The notes under the pieces: model-generated | The model's input: the letters and a program-made list of their open reading frames with translations, nothing else | The model's database searches: none | Told to the model about the DNA's origin: nothing | Part shown: piece after piece, positions 11,493-24,298 of the stretch | Layout of the letters: every line of letters starts with the position of its first letter | Position numbering within the stretch: position 1 is the stretch's first letter | Position numbers and translations under genes: made by a program | Assembly: GCA_013146195.2 (NCBI GenBank) | Contig: CM028382.1 | Location: 55,378,526 to 55,442,525 of the forward strand | Direction of reading: 5' to 3' | Origin: Codonopsis lanceolata | Lineage: Eukaryota > Streptophyta > Magnoliopsida > Asterales > Campanulaceae | DNA: 64,000 bases

Positions 11493-12156
11493 TAATATAA
11501 AGATAGTGATAGTTCTTAAAGATGAATTGATTACTGTTATTCATCATTATTCTTCCTATATTTAACTATTTATAAGTCAAGATGACAGCGGTCAAATCAA
11601 TAAATGTTAAAAAAAAAAGCTGCAAGTTCATCAGTAGCATTGGTAAGTGTCCAGCCTGTTTGGGACTTCTAAAAGGAATTGGTACTGTTATTCATCATGC
11701 TCTTAGTATTTGGCTATTTATAAGTCAATATTGAGATCACCCAACCTTTATCCTTTATTCTATCAACTATATAGATACATAAGGCAAGAAAGAAAGAGTT
11801 CATAATTTACAACAACTGGAGAACAGAAGCATCTTGGTTATATGAAGATCACAAAATCAAGTGTCATCTCAAGAAAACGTAAGATCCAAGATAGATCATC
11901 AAGAGGTACGTTTTTTATTCTCTACACTATATGTAAAGATTAATCAAAGTCTATTTTACATATGTTTGTGAGTTAAGTGATTTTGGAAAATGATAAACCA
12001 CATTTCTTAAATAACCTAAACATTCTTAACGAACACTGTTATTTTATTTTTATACCACCGCAGTATTATATATACTAAGAAATCAGGTCACACATGGAAA
12101 TAATACCTATCTTGTAGATGAATAATAATTCACAGTCAACTTTTGATATTTCAAAG
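11493..12156. other. Spacer with a short direct duplication
   Basis: A block of about 55 bp containing TACTGTTATTCATCAT and CTATTTATAAGTCAA occurs at about 11523-11580 and again, diverged, at about 11678-11735. At 11841-11914 a short open frame beginning MKITKSSVISRKRK reaches a GT (AGAGGTACG), so a first exon is possible, but no partner exon was recognised. Confidence 0.4.
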
Positions 12157-12716
12157 TGATGCTACACAATTTGGTCTTGGGTCATTCCTTGCGGTATGTA
12201 GGATATCTGAGCTTATGTGAATGTATGATTTGGTTGAAAACCTGTCAAAAGAAGAAACCTTAGAAAGAATGCAAGACAGTGCTTTGCGAAACCCCTTAGG
12301 CGTGCAAGTAAGTCTTTAGCTTGTAGAAAGCAAAATGACAGAGTTTCGGTGTGTAAAGTGTGCGTACCTTTGAAATGAAGCATTGTAAGGTATATATAGC
12401 CCTTTTGGGAGTAAAATCTGGGCTGAGCCATTACTATAGAGAGATCATAGGCCTTTATGACCATAAATGCGGGTTTACCGCATAACTGGCGGAGTCGTGG
12501 CTTAAATCTGAGGCTCGAGAGTTATCAGACAGTTAAGCTTGGAATTAATATCTGGTTTATTCGAGCAGTCTTGCTCCCTGCTCGGGATGTATGTAGGATG
12601 TTTACCCCGAGTTATCCTACTCGGGTGACCTCTTTCCTGGTCCCTGCCTTCCACGTGCTTATCACGTAAAGGCACATGTGCTTGACTCGTGACCAGGATT
12701 TGGGCCGAGCTCATCA
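12157..12716 (-). mobile_element. Diverged solo or fragmentary LTR related to the Tat-like LTR
   Basis: The right end (minus TGATGAGCTCGGCCCAAA) matches the start of the 11492 LTR with substitutions. The interior shares its layout: GTAGGATAT near the left end, AAACC(C/A)CTTAGG-type text, a TATA-like segment and TGCTCG-rich sequence. It starts near TGATGCTAC at 12157. No PBS or coding sequence is attached on the left and no clear target duplication is present, so this is a diverged solo LTR or fragment. Confidence 0.55.
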
Positions 12717-15185
12717 GTGGCCCCCTGCTCCTTGTTCGCCGAGTATTTATGCTCGCTACAAGGAGCATGTTTGTAATTTTGTTGTATCTTGAATTGAGGG
12801 GTAGAACGCTTGTTTATTTTTGTTGTGACAGAAATGAGGGGAGTTGCTTTGTTGACGACAGTTGGTGTATTCAAAACCCCTGGTTGGAGGTAATAGATAT
12901 AAATAAAAGTCATGGTCAATAATTTTTTAATGTAGGACTCCTTTTGAAAAAAAAACAATTTTAATTTACGGTTAGTGTCTAAAGTTATTAATCATAGGAA
13001 TCTTCGAATTTTGTTATATGATAGTGGTAGTAGTAGTAATCGTATATGTTCAATGATGAATGTGGTATTGAATGGAGTATTCCAAAGTTTATAATAATTT
13101 TTTTCTTCAATTTTTGTGAATCTCTATTAATTTTATATTTTCATAATCTTTGAGTTATAATTATTTGTTTAATTTATATACAGTAAACTCATGATCCTTG
13201 CATTACATTTTTTTATAGCAATATTTTTTTTGTTTTATTCATATCAATATTAGTCCTACATCGCACGGATGCATTACTAGTTAATGTAGTGAAAATAGAC
13301 TATCTATTATCCTATTTGTTGTATGCCAATTTTATGACTTATATCATATTGGATCGTAGTCTATTATTATGTTGAACGGAAATTGTCAAAAAAATATGAC
13401 TATTTAAGTTGCATAAATTTTGTGGTCCAACAGTAGTTTAACCATATTTATGAGTCTAGAGTGTAATTATTTTAAAACCTAAAAAGTACACATTTGAAAA
13501 GTGAATATATTAATGTTATTGAAGTTAGTTATAATTTTTTTTAAAAAAACTTATGCATGACTAATATGCATACAACACAAGTGGAAAGAGTAAATATAAA
13601 AAATCATGAGAACATTGTAACCATAACTTTTAAAAATAAACTTTTAAGCGAAACATCCAAATAAAATAGTAAATATGCTTGAAACGAAGGAAGTATTAAT
13701 AAAGTAAAATGATACTTAAATTGAATTTATTACGCACTAAAGTATTGTACGCTGCCTCTAGCTTACAACATTAACGTTTGATTCAAATGACATAAATTCT
13801 GTACATGTTAAAGTACTCATCAATAATAAATATTTCAAACCAGGCATCAATGGTAAATTGGTAAGCCACTCTATCTAGTCTTTCAATCTCATATTAAAAA
13901 TCCCTAGTCTTACATTTCTCATCTTTTTGACTTTGCAATCAAATGTATAACATGTTAGGTTTACAACCATTTAATTATTTATACGATAGTGTAACAACTA
14001 AACTTTAGTGAATAATAAAATTGTCTTTCACTAAAATACATTTAATTCTCATCAAAGCTCAGTTATAACAATAGCTGTATATCTTTGCCATTTGAGCTTG
14101 TTGTTGTCTCAGCACAATCCCATTTTGTCAATGTGTTCAATATCCAAAATTTTCTTTATAACTTCAAAGCCTAAAGTGATCACACTTAGAATTTGAAATC
14201 TTAGCTTAATAACCAATGGTAAGGTATGTAATTTATAAGATACTAACAGTCCCCACGAGCGCATAAATTATGATAAAAAAAAAGATTCGAAATTTTGTTT
14301 TTTAAGTTTTAGGTAAAGAAATCAGAACAAAAAAAGGATGAAGAAAAATCAGAGCAATTTTTCGATGAGAAGAATCAGAGAGAACATTTTATTGGTAAAT
14401 AACAATTGTGTTTCAGTTTACATAGTCTTAGAATAAAAATGCATAAAACATGTTAGAAAGAAAAGAATAGAAAAGACTATAGAGTCATAGATGAATAAAT
14501 AGTGGGAAAAGGAATGGGTGTTGTTTGAGTTTGAGACAGTATAAGAAGGACTAAGGAACTTGGGAGAGGGTAATGCAAATTCCATAAATTGGTGGGAAAT
14601 GGAATTCGGCATTCCAGTCCCCGTTGTTGGCTTCAGGCTTCAGGCGAGAGAGATATGGACAAAGCTATATCGCAGAGAAAGTAATGATCTTATCGGGAAT
14701 TTACAACGAAAATAATATTCATAATCCTAATTCAACCGAGTAAAATGGAAGCTAATTAGTTTTTTTCCCCACACTTAAAACATTATTAAGCATGTTTACA
14801 TAATCCGAAAACGCAACTAAACAAAGCAAAGACGAAGAAAAAACCAAAATTTCTGGGATGCGGGAGCACACACCACACCATCATTTACAATATTTGTTAA
14901 TTATCATTGGTCCAGCAAGCAGAAACGAAAGAAGCTCTCATAAGTTCTTGCGCAGTCATTTGTTTAATCAAAAATCGACTTTGTGTTTTATGAGTTTTTG
15001 TTTGTCCGAAACAGTTGGTAAAACAAAGAATTTTAATCATACTTTGACCTGACCTTTGAGTATTGTTTGGGTGTTTGACCTTGGTGATTGGAGTTTGAAT
15101 GCGTTGTTGTGTTGGGTAATGTAATTGTCACTGCACAAAAGCTGACAACTCCCCGTTATTAAAACAACTAATAGTAGTAAGAATA
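12717..15185. other. AT-rich intergenic region without a recognised gene
   Basis: No coding sequence could be recognised on either strand. A Helitron-like 3' terminus (TTACTAGT followed by T) lies at 13274-13281 after a GCACGG motif with a weak stem. The region 14860-15185 directly precedes the ARID4-type gene and presumably holds its promoter; no convincing TATA box was singled out. Confidence 0.5.
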
Positions 15186-15623
15186 TTTATTTAATTTTCG
15201 GGAGTGTTTTTGATTAAGCGGTGGATATAGAGTTAGAGAGATTCTTACTTGACACGGGATTTTATTTTCTTTTTCTTTTTAATTCCCCCAAATTTTTATT
15301 GGGTGGGTCGATTTTAAAGACTTCTAGGGTTTCCATTCTTTACTTTACCAATTGGATTTTGAGGCTTTTCCCCTTGTTGGTCGAGATTGAAGTCGTAAGT
15401 ACTGAAGGAGGCGTCGATCTTCCAAGATTTCTTCGTCTGGGTGGTTTTTGTTCTTCAAATTTCAGGAATTTCTCATCTGCTCGGTAAGATTTTCTTCTTT
15501 CAGCATCTGGGTTGTTGGTAATTTCTTCGTTGCTGTTTCGGTTATTTCTCATACGGTGGTTTGATTTAACGCGCAGTGTGGAAATTGATTTCCTATTCTT
15601 GGTGGAGTTTCCTGTTGGAAACG
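15186..15623 (+). promoter_or_regulatory. Probable 5' leader of the ARID4-type gene
   Basis: The stretch before the chosen ATG is T-rich and pyrimidine-rich, as plant 5' leaders often are, and contains upstream ATGs including the in-frame one at 15576. A GT-like donor at 15483 (CGGTAAGATT) could mark a leader intron but I found no convincing acceptor before 15624. Transcription start is not determinable from sequence. Confidence 0.4.
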
Positions 15624-18600
15624 ATGTCTCATATTCAAGGAGCTTCAAAACACACTTGTGGCGTCCTTGCAGTGTTGTGTGGGAGAAATTCCCGAAATAC
15701 GCAGGAGGATGCTCAGGACACTGGTCGGAGATTTCCCTTCCCGGAGATCACTTCTTCAGGACGTTTGGAGGTCAAAATACGATTGCAATTCGTCTTGGAA
15801 TACGTGATATTATTGTTTTTGCGTTGTCTTTTAAAGTTTATCAGCTTGTGCTGTGATTTTTTTTTGCAATGCAGGTTCAAACTTTGAGCAATCCCAGTAC
15901 AGACGAATTCCGCAGGGTTTTTGATTCGTTTCAGCCAAATTTTGTCTACTTACAAGGAGAACAGCTCCCCAATGATGAAGTTGGATCTTTGGTTTGGCAA
16001 GGTGTTCACTTGTCAACTGCTGAAGCAATATCTGGGCTTTTTACTTCCTCGTTGCCTACCACTGTAAGTGCCTTAAACCATTAGCTATTGGTTTTGGATG
16101 TGGCATTGTTAGACTATGATTCTGATCTTTTCTATTATGTGAAGTTCTGTGATTTCTGCCATTTTCCTTTCCTCTTTTCTTTATAGCAGAAGGAGAAAGA
16201 GTGGTTAGCTGTTAGCATACATGGGTTCTGCTGATTCATTGTCAACAGATTTATGTCACTCTTGTGTTTATGGTTGTTCACTTGACTTAAACGTATTGAC
16301 TGCATTTTTTTTCGGAGATAGACCTGGAGATGAAGAGTAAAAAAATTGGTTCGGCATTCTTTGTCTACTGTAGCCTGTAGGCTCATTCCTCATAGCTAGG
16401 TGAAAGAGAAGTTAGTATGATACACACCCAGCGGAAGAGATTAGTGAAGTTTACAGGTATAGGAATTTGGCCCATTATGTAGGTTGAAAAATGTGTGTTT
16501 ATAAGGCAAAAAGGATTCATGATGTTGTCCCAAGTAGCAAGCACTTGGATGAGTTGAGCGCTTTTTGGTAAAATGAGTTGAGTACTTATTGAAGGATTTG
16601 TTGTTTTGCAAACGTTATTGTTGTTAAAGTGTTTATTTTGGGCTTCAAATCAGTTTTTGGCCAAGAGTACCTGGTTGGAATTGATAGGAACAACCATGAT
16701 ATCTTACCATTTGCATCATTGGTGGATTATGCTATGCAGAGCAACCTTATCTTACCTAGTGGATCACGAGTCACGACATCCGTGTTGTAGGCCTGGGGTA
16801 TTGAATTGCTACTTGATATGAGGTTGGAGGCTGTATTTGTTTTTAATGGGGGCATGATAACAATTACCTACGCTTATTTTACTCGTTTTTGTTTGTATGG
16901 CGCTCTTGTTTTGAATCTGTACAAGTGTGGAGGTATGGTTGACAGTTGTAGAAGATGATGTAGGAGGTAAGAATCCATTTTTCTCTGGACCTGCTTTGAT
17001 GCAGATGGGTTGTGTTCTGTAGCAATAGCAAACTCTAATTCCATACAAAGGCAAATGCAATTTGAATTGGTATTAGACTGGCAAGTGACAATGATGATAG
17101 TTTATTGACACATTGGCCCTTTAGAGTTGAAGATTTAAACTTCAAGTCAAAATAAAAAAATTGGGTTCGTTCACAAAGTTTCATTTGAAATTGTAATAGA
17201 TACAGCAGCACATAGATATAGTTACTTGTGAATTGTCTCGATTGGCTTGTTTTGTGTCTACCAAATATCTCTTAGTGACTGCTGCTTGAGAAGACATGGA
17301 AGTATCATGTGCATGTTCTATGCTGACACTTGCTACTAAATGGATCTGATGAAGGAATTTATTCTTCAGGCCTCCCATAACAAGTGTTGGAAGATCTACT
17401 TAGGAGTGCCCAATTTTTGTAAGGGTCAAAGTTGCAAAGGAAGCTTAGATTGTTGCAAAAGTACACTTTTAGTCTTTTTTTGTTCTGTAGTAATCAAACG
17501 GCCAAATGCTAAATCTAGGAACTATGGACCTTCTCAGAGTGGAAAAGAGTGATTGACAATAGTGTGCAATTTCGGAAAGTCCAAAATCACCATCCTCCAC
17601 CAATCATCAGAATTAAAAAAGGGGGCCATTCTCTTAGAGTTTGTGCACACAGAATTGTGAGACAAGTTAGGATGGACGGAGTATCGCATATATTATTGAT
17701 GAAATTGTGCATAATTTGTGGTGTGTGCAAGGGTGTAGAGGCATATGGTAGTATTTTGTTCTTCTTAACCAGTTAAACTGGTTCGGTATAATCCTTATAA
17801 GTATCTCTTTGTTTCCTAATTACATGCTATTTTATCTTTGGTGATTTGTCATTTATACTTTTGATGTTTTCTGAACTGTTTCAAAAAATTTCTTGAAGGT
17901 TTATTTGGAACTCCCAAATAGTGAAAATGTGGCAGAGGCACTTCACTCAAAGGTAGGTGAGAAGGGTTTCCGTAATAACTGATTCCTGAATGTGTAAATT
18001 TTGTTGAAGAACTTTTGGATATAAGTGTGAAGTTATGCATTCCCAAGTGTCTGGGCCGTTTGCCAGAATATAGTTAATCCAATGACATTTGTATTTCATC
18101 TTTGCAGGGGATTCCTTATGTGATATATTGGAGAAATGCTTTTTCTAGTTATGCTGCTTGCCATTTTCGTCAAGCGTTATTGTCAGTGGTACAGAGGTAC
18201 TTGAACTCGTCTTCCTTTTGAATGGAGCTGCTACATTTCTGTTTGTATGTTCTCCAGAAGGCTAACTTTTTACTGAATGATGTTCTTGCTTTTTGGAATG
18301 CAGTTCATCTAGCCATACATGGGATGCTTTCCAACTTGCGCATGCATCCTTCAGGCTTTACTGTGTGCGGAACAACCTTGTCCTCCCAGATAATTGCCAG
18401 AAAAGTAATGGTAAGTTGGGTCCACGCCTTCTTGGTGACCCACCAAAGATAAATGTTGCTCCCCCTGAGATAGGTGGAGGAGATGATGAAGATAGCTACC
18501 CTGACGATCTTCCAGCAATAAAAATATATGATGACGACGTAAATATTAGATTTCTTGTTTGTGGGCTGGCGTGCACATTGGTAATTTCATGATAATTTTT

Positions 18601-21600
18601 TAGTATCTGGTTTATACTTTTACCCTAATCTACTATATTGTAGGTTTTTGCTGGGATAGTTACTTATTGTTATGGACCAAACACTTTTCAGGATGCATAT
18701 TTATTGGGACCCTTGGAAGATGGCCTCAATGCGCTATTGAATATTGAAGTAAGTACTTAACAACTTAACGTGTTGTTTTCTTTGAAGCCCATGTGCACGT
18801 GACCCATATTTAAAGTAGGAAGGAAAAGTAAGGGTTAAATGGTAAAAGTGTTGTCCTAAAAAGGAAACTTTCAAACAAGACAATATTTTTTGGGACGGAC
18901 AAAAAAGGAAAGAAGAACAATAACTATGGGACGGAGGGAGTATTATTTGTTCCACTGTTCTTGTGAGGAAACAAGATCAAATTCCTGTGTTCATCCCTTT
19001 CAAATAATTTCTTATCAATTTAACTTTTGAGGACTAGTACTAATGTTTTTTCTCATATATCCTCTTTTTGCTGTTTCAGATGCGCGGGAGTAAACTTCAT
19101 AACCGTGTTAGGTATGTGTATTATATAAACATGTGATGTGCACGTATTGATGTACTTAAGTGGATATATGTAATAAAGTATATGTGCCCATGTATGCATT
19201 TGTGGATGAAATTCTTGGTGATATTGTGAACACCCTTGTGGTTTTACATTTTCTTTGTGTTCCTTTTGTATTCTCTTTTTATAAGTCTATTCCCCTTAAA
19301 TAACCTGTCATGTTTGTTTGTTAATGCCATCATTATGTGATGCAGTGCACTTCCCCCACCTCTCCAGGCCCCTGCATTTTCTCGAGGTGTTGTCACAATG
19401 CGGTGTGATATATCAACTTGTAGCTCAGCTCACATCTCACTTCTGGTGTCCGGTAGTGCACAAACATGTTTTGATGATCAGGTAGCTGAAAGATAATTTT
19501 ACTAGTACCTTATTTGTGAACTTTCTGTATTCTAGATTTAGTGGTTTATGAAGTTGATGTTCTTGGCCTTTTAATCTTCAGCTCTTGGAGAATCATATTA
19601 AAAGTGAAGTTATTGAAAAGAGTCAGTCAATTCATGCATTGCCATCTTCCGAGGAGAATAAGTCGCCTTTGTCGGAGCCGCGAAGATCTGCTTCAATAGC
19701 TTGTGGGGCATCAGTTTTTGAAGTTAGCATGAAGGTCCCAATATGGGCTTCACAGGTTATTTGCTGTTTTCCCTTTTACTTGCTATAGCTATTCCATATT
19801 TTCTGTTTAAAATAAGATTTTTGTGCATTTGGTGATGGCTTCAGTTGTACCCATGGCCAGCCCTTGATTTTGATACTTAAGTGAAGTCATTAGTGCCAAT
19901 TGTGCTATTAGGTACTTAAGTGAAGTCATTAGTGCCGATTGAGCTATTAGGTTCTTACTCGATTTCACTATCTCATTGGCAATCAGTAATCTGTATTATT
20001 GAGATAGTTGTGTGCTCGATATTTGTATGTATCAACCCTTAGGCAAGAGTGGAAAAGGAAACACACGACTTCTAAGAAGAACTTACTTTCTCAAAGAAGA
20101 TCTTAACTCGAAACTGATTGTGGAGATGGTAAACAACTTGGAATCAATGTAGTTTATTTTTCCTTTGTCTTTTGACGAGAATTTGTTTATATCTAGGATA
20201 GTAGCAAAATTCTTGGTCTTATTAGAAGCCTATTTCTGCAAGCCATCAGCTAAATTGTGAGGAGTTGCGAAAAGGAAAAACCTCAACACTCCAAAGAAGC
20301 GCTTTTACAAGAATCAGTAAATGCTTGCATTTGATGTATGACTTCTTAGGTCAGGAAACATGTTTTTTTGAATGGCTCAGTAAAGTCTGTGGTTCTGTGG
20401 GGCGAGTGTGGCTTACAAATTTACATGGACATTGCCAAAATTGGTTCGAAAATGGGGATGCAGTGTTTAGAATTAAGTTCCTGATAGTTACTAACCTGTA
20501 AGATTGTTTTGGAGCATATACCATTTTATTTGTTTTGAATGTATTTGGGAAATATAATTCCTTTTTTGAACTTTGTCTACACTTTCAGGTTCTGAGGCAG
20601 CTTGCACCAGATGTTTCTTACCGTAGCTTAGTTGCACTTGGTATTGCCAGCGTCCAGGGTTTAGCTGTTGCTTCATTCGAGAAAGAAGATGCAGAACGAC
20701 TCCTTTTCTTCTGCACAAGGCAGGGTCAAAATAGTCCTTTAAGCCCCATAAGTATGTGTAGCCCTCCCACCTGGTTGCGACCACCTGCTCCAAGTAGAAA
20801 GAGGTCTGATATGTGCCAAGATGCATTGTCTGGCCATCCTAATGGGTTGGTTATCAAACAGGAAGGCCAGGGTATGCCCTTTGTACCTTTTAGACAGAAA
20901 CTGAAAGTTGCAGCACTGAGGCCAATCCCGCATGTTCGGCACCAGAAAATGCTTCCCTTTGCTGGAATTTCAGAGGTCAATGGGCATGAGGGAGGGCAAA
21001 TAAAAGCTAATTTGTCGGTCGCTTCTTCCACAAAGCACAATTTTATGGGAGCCACACCTGCGACTCATCGGAAATCACAATCAAGCTCGTACCAGGCAAA
21101 GCAGATAATTTCTTTGAATCCCCTTCCTTTGAAGAAGCATGGATGTGGGAGAAGCCCAATACATGTTTGCTCTGAGGTTAGTTTGTTTTTGTTTTTGTTT
21201 TTGTTTTTTTTCAAAGGGTGTTAAAACAATGTCTTCGAGACCAATCAACTTTACAATATAAAGTTTAATGGTTAGTATCATATTGGAATGGGCCCTTTAA
21301 AGTAGATTATAATTTGTTCTCGTATGACAATAGACCATATTTTATTCTACTAATAGTTTCCTCTGATTTTTCCTTTCAGGAGGAGTTTCTTAGGGATGTA
21401 ATGCAGTTTCTAATCCTTCGAGGGCACACACGTCTCATTCCTCAAGGTGGGCTTGCTGAGTTCCCGGATGCCATACTCAATGCAAAACGTCTCGATCTCT
21501 TCAATTTGTATAGGGAGGTGAGTTTTCTCTCCTGCCTGCTATTGTGAGGCCACCACCAACTGTGTTTAGCAGGGAAGCTGGTGTGAAAGTGAGTGTTTTC

Positions 21601-24298
21601 ATGGAACAAAAATGTAATGTAAATACTATAAAACCTAAGATTTGGGCCTTTCCCAGGTGGTTTCAAGAGGTGGCTTTCATGTTGGCAATGGCATCAATTG
21701 GAAAGGGCAGGTTTTCTCGAAGATGCGGAACCACACTGTGACCAATAGAATGACGGTAAGCTTATAATCTTGAGTGCTCGTGTTCTTGTTTTATTTGTGT
21801 GTAAAATCTTATTACTATAAGGGGCCTCATGACATAAGGCTTTATATTATACAAGTAATGGTGGCACACTTGATGTGTTTGCATTTTACAAAATAAATAT
21901 AGTGATCGTGGCAGAAATTCTATTGATGAGATATATATAAGGGTTAATATCACTTTTGGTACCCTAACTTTACCCACTTTTTACTTTTGATACCCTTTGT
22001 ACCTAGTCAATCAAAGTTCATCCTAAAAGTTTGTAAGTTTCATCAATTTTCGTACTTTCCGTTAATTTTCCATCCAAAACTAACGATTTACCTGCTGTTG
22101 TAGGTTGGAAATTTTTTAACTGATTTATCCGGTATACCTTATGCCAGCACATCCTCCTTCCCAAGCAATTTTTATTCTCTCTCCTCCCCATCCCTCTCTA
22201 TCTCTATTATATCCCTCCTGCCTTCACCCCTGCAAATTCCTACATGGATGTCCGTCGGCGACCTCATCCCCTCCACCCCAACCACAACCACCAAAAAAAC
22301 AGATCGTTGTGCACTTCCACCGTTACCGATAATAATCACTCCATGTCACCAATTCCGAAAGCATCTGATGCTCTCCCCCTTCCTCTATACTTAACAAACG
22401 GCATTTTCTTCACTTTCTTCTTCTCCGTCGCCTACTACCTCCTCCACCAGTGGCACGACAAGATCCACTCCTCCACCCCTCTCCACACCATTGCCCTCTC
22501 CGAGCTCGTCGGTATTGTCTCACTAATCGCCTCTTTCATTTACCTGTTGGGATTTTTTGGCATCGATTTCGTCCAATATTTCATCGCACGTGCCTCTCAC
22601 GATCCCCGGGACATTGACACGGACGTGGACGTTGACGGCGCTGGTACGTCTAAAACTACCTTTTCCTAAAATTGCTCAAATATCATGGATTAGCAGCAAC
22701 AGCTGTTAACGGTGATATCGTCGGCATCTGACGAGGAAATCGTGAAATCTATTGTTTCCGGTTCAATCCGTTGTACTCGCTCGAATCGATGCCCGGGGAC
22801 TGCCACTGGGCGGCTGTAATTCACCGGGAGGCTTTGCAGAGGACAATTGGGAGGTTGTTGCTTGGTTTACCGTTGGACGGAATCGATGATGAGTTGATTT
22901 TAGGGCAATGTTGTGAGATGTCGGTCGGTTACGTGCAAATTCCGGTAGGGATTGTTGGACCGTTGTTGCTAAACAGCTGCGAGTATTTGGTGCTAATGGC
23001 AATGACGGAATGGTGTTTGGTTACGAGTATGAATATAGGCTATTTATGCGTAGGGTGGGGCAACCCTTTCAAACCTACAACAACAGGTCCTCCGTTTGCC
23101 TTTGACAGCAATGTGACAGAAAGTACGAAAATTGATGAAACTTACAAACTTTTAGGATGAACTTTGATTGACTAGGTACAAAGGGTATCAAAAGTAAAAA
23201 GTGGGTAAAGTTAGGGTACCAAAAGTGATATTAACCCTATATAATAATAAATAATAGAGAGAAAAAGTGGGGGCAGTGACTAGTGAGTGGTTTTCTGCTG
23301 AGAAGTTATTGGAGTGATTGAAGCATGAAGACTCAAAGTGTTCAAGTAGCCGATGTAGATGAGGAGTCCAAGAATCCAATAATCTGGCTCAATATTACAA
23401 GTAAAAGTGACACACGATGTGTGTGCATTTTACAAAATAAATACAGTTATTGTGTGATAAATTTATGGATGAGAAATATAAAAGAGAAACTATAGGATAT
23501 AGAGTCCAAGTGATTAGAGCATGAAAATTCTCAGAGTCCAAGTAGGCAATGCAGATGTGGAGTCCAATCGAAGAGTCGATGAAATTCGTATGGCTTAATA
23601 TATACATAGATGTCGTGTACAAAGGACGCATCACCTCTTTTGATGCTTGATATATATTATTTACTTATCAAAAAATATATATATACATAGATGTCTAGGC
23701 AACTAATTGAGCTCTTGTCTAACATATTATTTATAGTAAATGCTCTTGAATGGTGGATTTGTTGACCAGTGTAGGAATTAATATGTTTTTTCTGGCTGAT
23801 TAATTGAACCAGGGTGTTGGAAATACACTGAAGAGACACTACGAAACATACCTTCTGGAATATGAATTGGCACATGATGATGTAGATGGAGAGTGCTGCT
23901 TGTTATGTCACAGGTTAAATGCCTTGCATTTTCTCCGCTCTAATTATTTTAGTCTGGGCACATAGTGTGTATGTGTACTTGTCTTTCATTACGTTGACTA
24001 ATGCTGATTTTTTTAAAACTTTTGCAGTAGCGCAGCGGGGGATTGGGTGAATTGTGGAATTTGTGGTGAGTGGGCCCATTTCGGGTGCGACAGAAGGCAA
24101 GGTCTTGGTGCGTTCAAGGTATAGTATAATTGTTTTTCTTCTGTGTAGTTTCAACCAAAAAGTATGGTTGATTATTCTTGCTTAAAATTCATTCTGCAGG
24201 ATTATGCGAAAACAGATGGACTGGAGTACATTTGTCCGCAATGTAGCATTTCAAACTTTAAGAAGAAACTGCAGAAAACCACGAATGGATATTCTTGA
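15624..24298 (+). CDS. ARID4: ARID and PHD-finger chromatin protein, ARID4 type, 15 exons
   Basis: Exons by GT-AG sites and reading phase: 15624-15770, 15875-16063, 17899-17952, 18108-18196, 18304-18580, 18692-18748, 19080-19111, 19346-19481, 19582-19755, 20589-21176, 21380-21517, 21657-21755, 23813-23913, 24028-24118, 24200-24298. All join in frame to 756 residues, close to the length I recall for Arabidopsis ARID4 (At3g43240). The ARID DNA-binding domain is at about residues 582-675 (EEFLRDVMQF ... RGGFHVGNGINWKGQVF). A C-terminal PHD zinc finger follows at about 688-745 (CCLLC, NCGICGEWAHFGC, CPQC). Start chosen at MSHIQGASKHTCG; an upstream in-frame ATG at 15576 is possible. The exon 1 donor (GAG/GTCAAA) is weak; if unused, translation could begin at 15869. 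In Arabidopsis, ARID2, ARID3 and ARID4 are subunits of the nuclear PEAT complex, which acts in histone modification and silencing. No stop or frameshift is seen. Intron 12 (2,057 bp) hosts a gene-capturing transposon. Confidence 0.92.
18800..18945. mobile_element. Truncated Stowaway/mariner-like MITE in intron 6
   Basis: The right end reads GGGACGGAGGGAGTA, the reverse complement of the TACTCCCTCCGTCCC terminus common to plant Stowaway MITEs. The inner part (AAAGTGTTGTCCTAAAAAGG) is similar to sequence at 31.99-32.09 kb and 38.96-39.02 kb. The matching left terminus is absent, so this is a fragment within the ARID4-type gene. Confidence 0.65.
19872..19955. repeat. Two-copy tandem duplication in intron 9
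   Basis: A unit of about 43-45 bp (ACTTAAGTGAAGTCATTAGTG ... GCTATTAGG, shown in part) occurs twice in a row with a few substitutions. It lies in the long intron between exons 9 and 10 and does not touch splice sites. Confidence 0.8.
21941..23237 (+). mobile_element. Pack-type TIR element carrying an HMG-CoA reductase fragment
   Basis: Left 21941-22059 and right 23119-23237 are perfect inverted repeats of 119 bp by base-by-base reading, starting GGGTTAATATCACTTTTGG. Flanks are TATATATAA (21932-21940) and TATATAATA (23238-23246), which could be a degraded 9-bp target duplication, but both are simple AT sequence. Long TIRs, no transposase and a captured host-gene piece are the signs of a non-autonomous Mutator-like (Pack-MULE) element. 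It lies within intron 12 of the ARID4-type gene, captured fragment in the same orientation as the host gene. Confidence 0.88.
22244..23033 (+). pseudogene. HMGR: Captured 5' fragment of HMG-CoA reductase
   Basis: Starts MDVRRRPHP at 22244, like plant HMGR N-termini. The region DALPLPLYLTNGIFFTFFF and SLIASFIYLLGFFGIDFVQ gives the two ER membrane segments. The first frame stays open for 141 codons to a stop at 22667-22669. The next HMGR block (SDEEIVKSIVSGSI, about 22718-22762) is in another frame from the catalytic-domain start (YSLESMPGDC, then PVGIVGPLLLNSCEYLVLMA, 22771-23030). Similarity stops at about 23033. This matches roughly the first exon of plant HMGR, about a third of the enzyme. 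The glutamate, lysine, aspartate and histidine catalytic parts further on are absent. It cannot be a working reductase; a short membrane-anchor peptide could in principle be made. Confidence 0.9.

Noticed and set aside
13261..13281. A second definite Helitron end (CTAGT)
   Set aside because: Stem is weak and no helicase or partner end was found; mentioned only as a possibility in the intergenic entry.
20491..21055. Minus-strand open frames opposite exon 10 of the ARID4-type gene
   Set aside because: Antisense shadows of a well-supported exon.
22244..23160. A functional HMG-CoA reductase gene
   Set aside because: Only the N-terminal part is present, the frame is broken, and it is bounded by transposon TIRs inside an intron.
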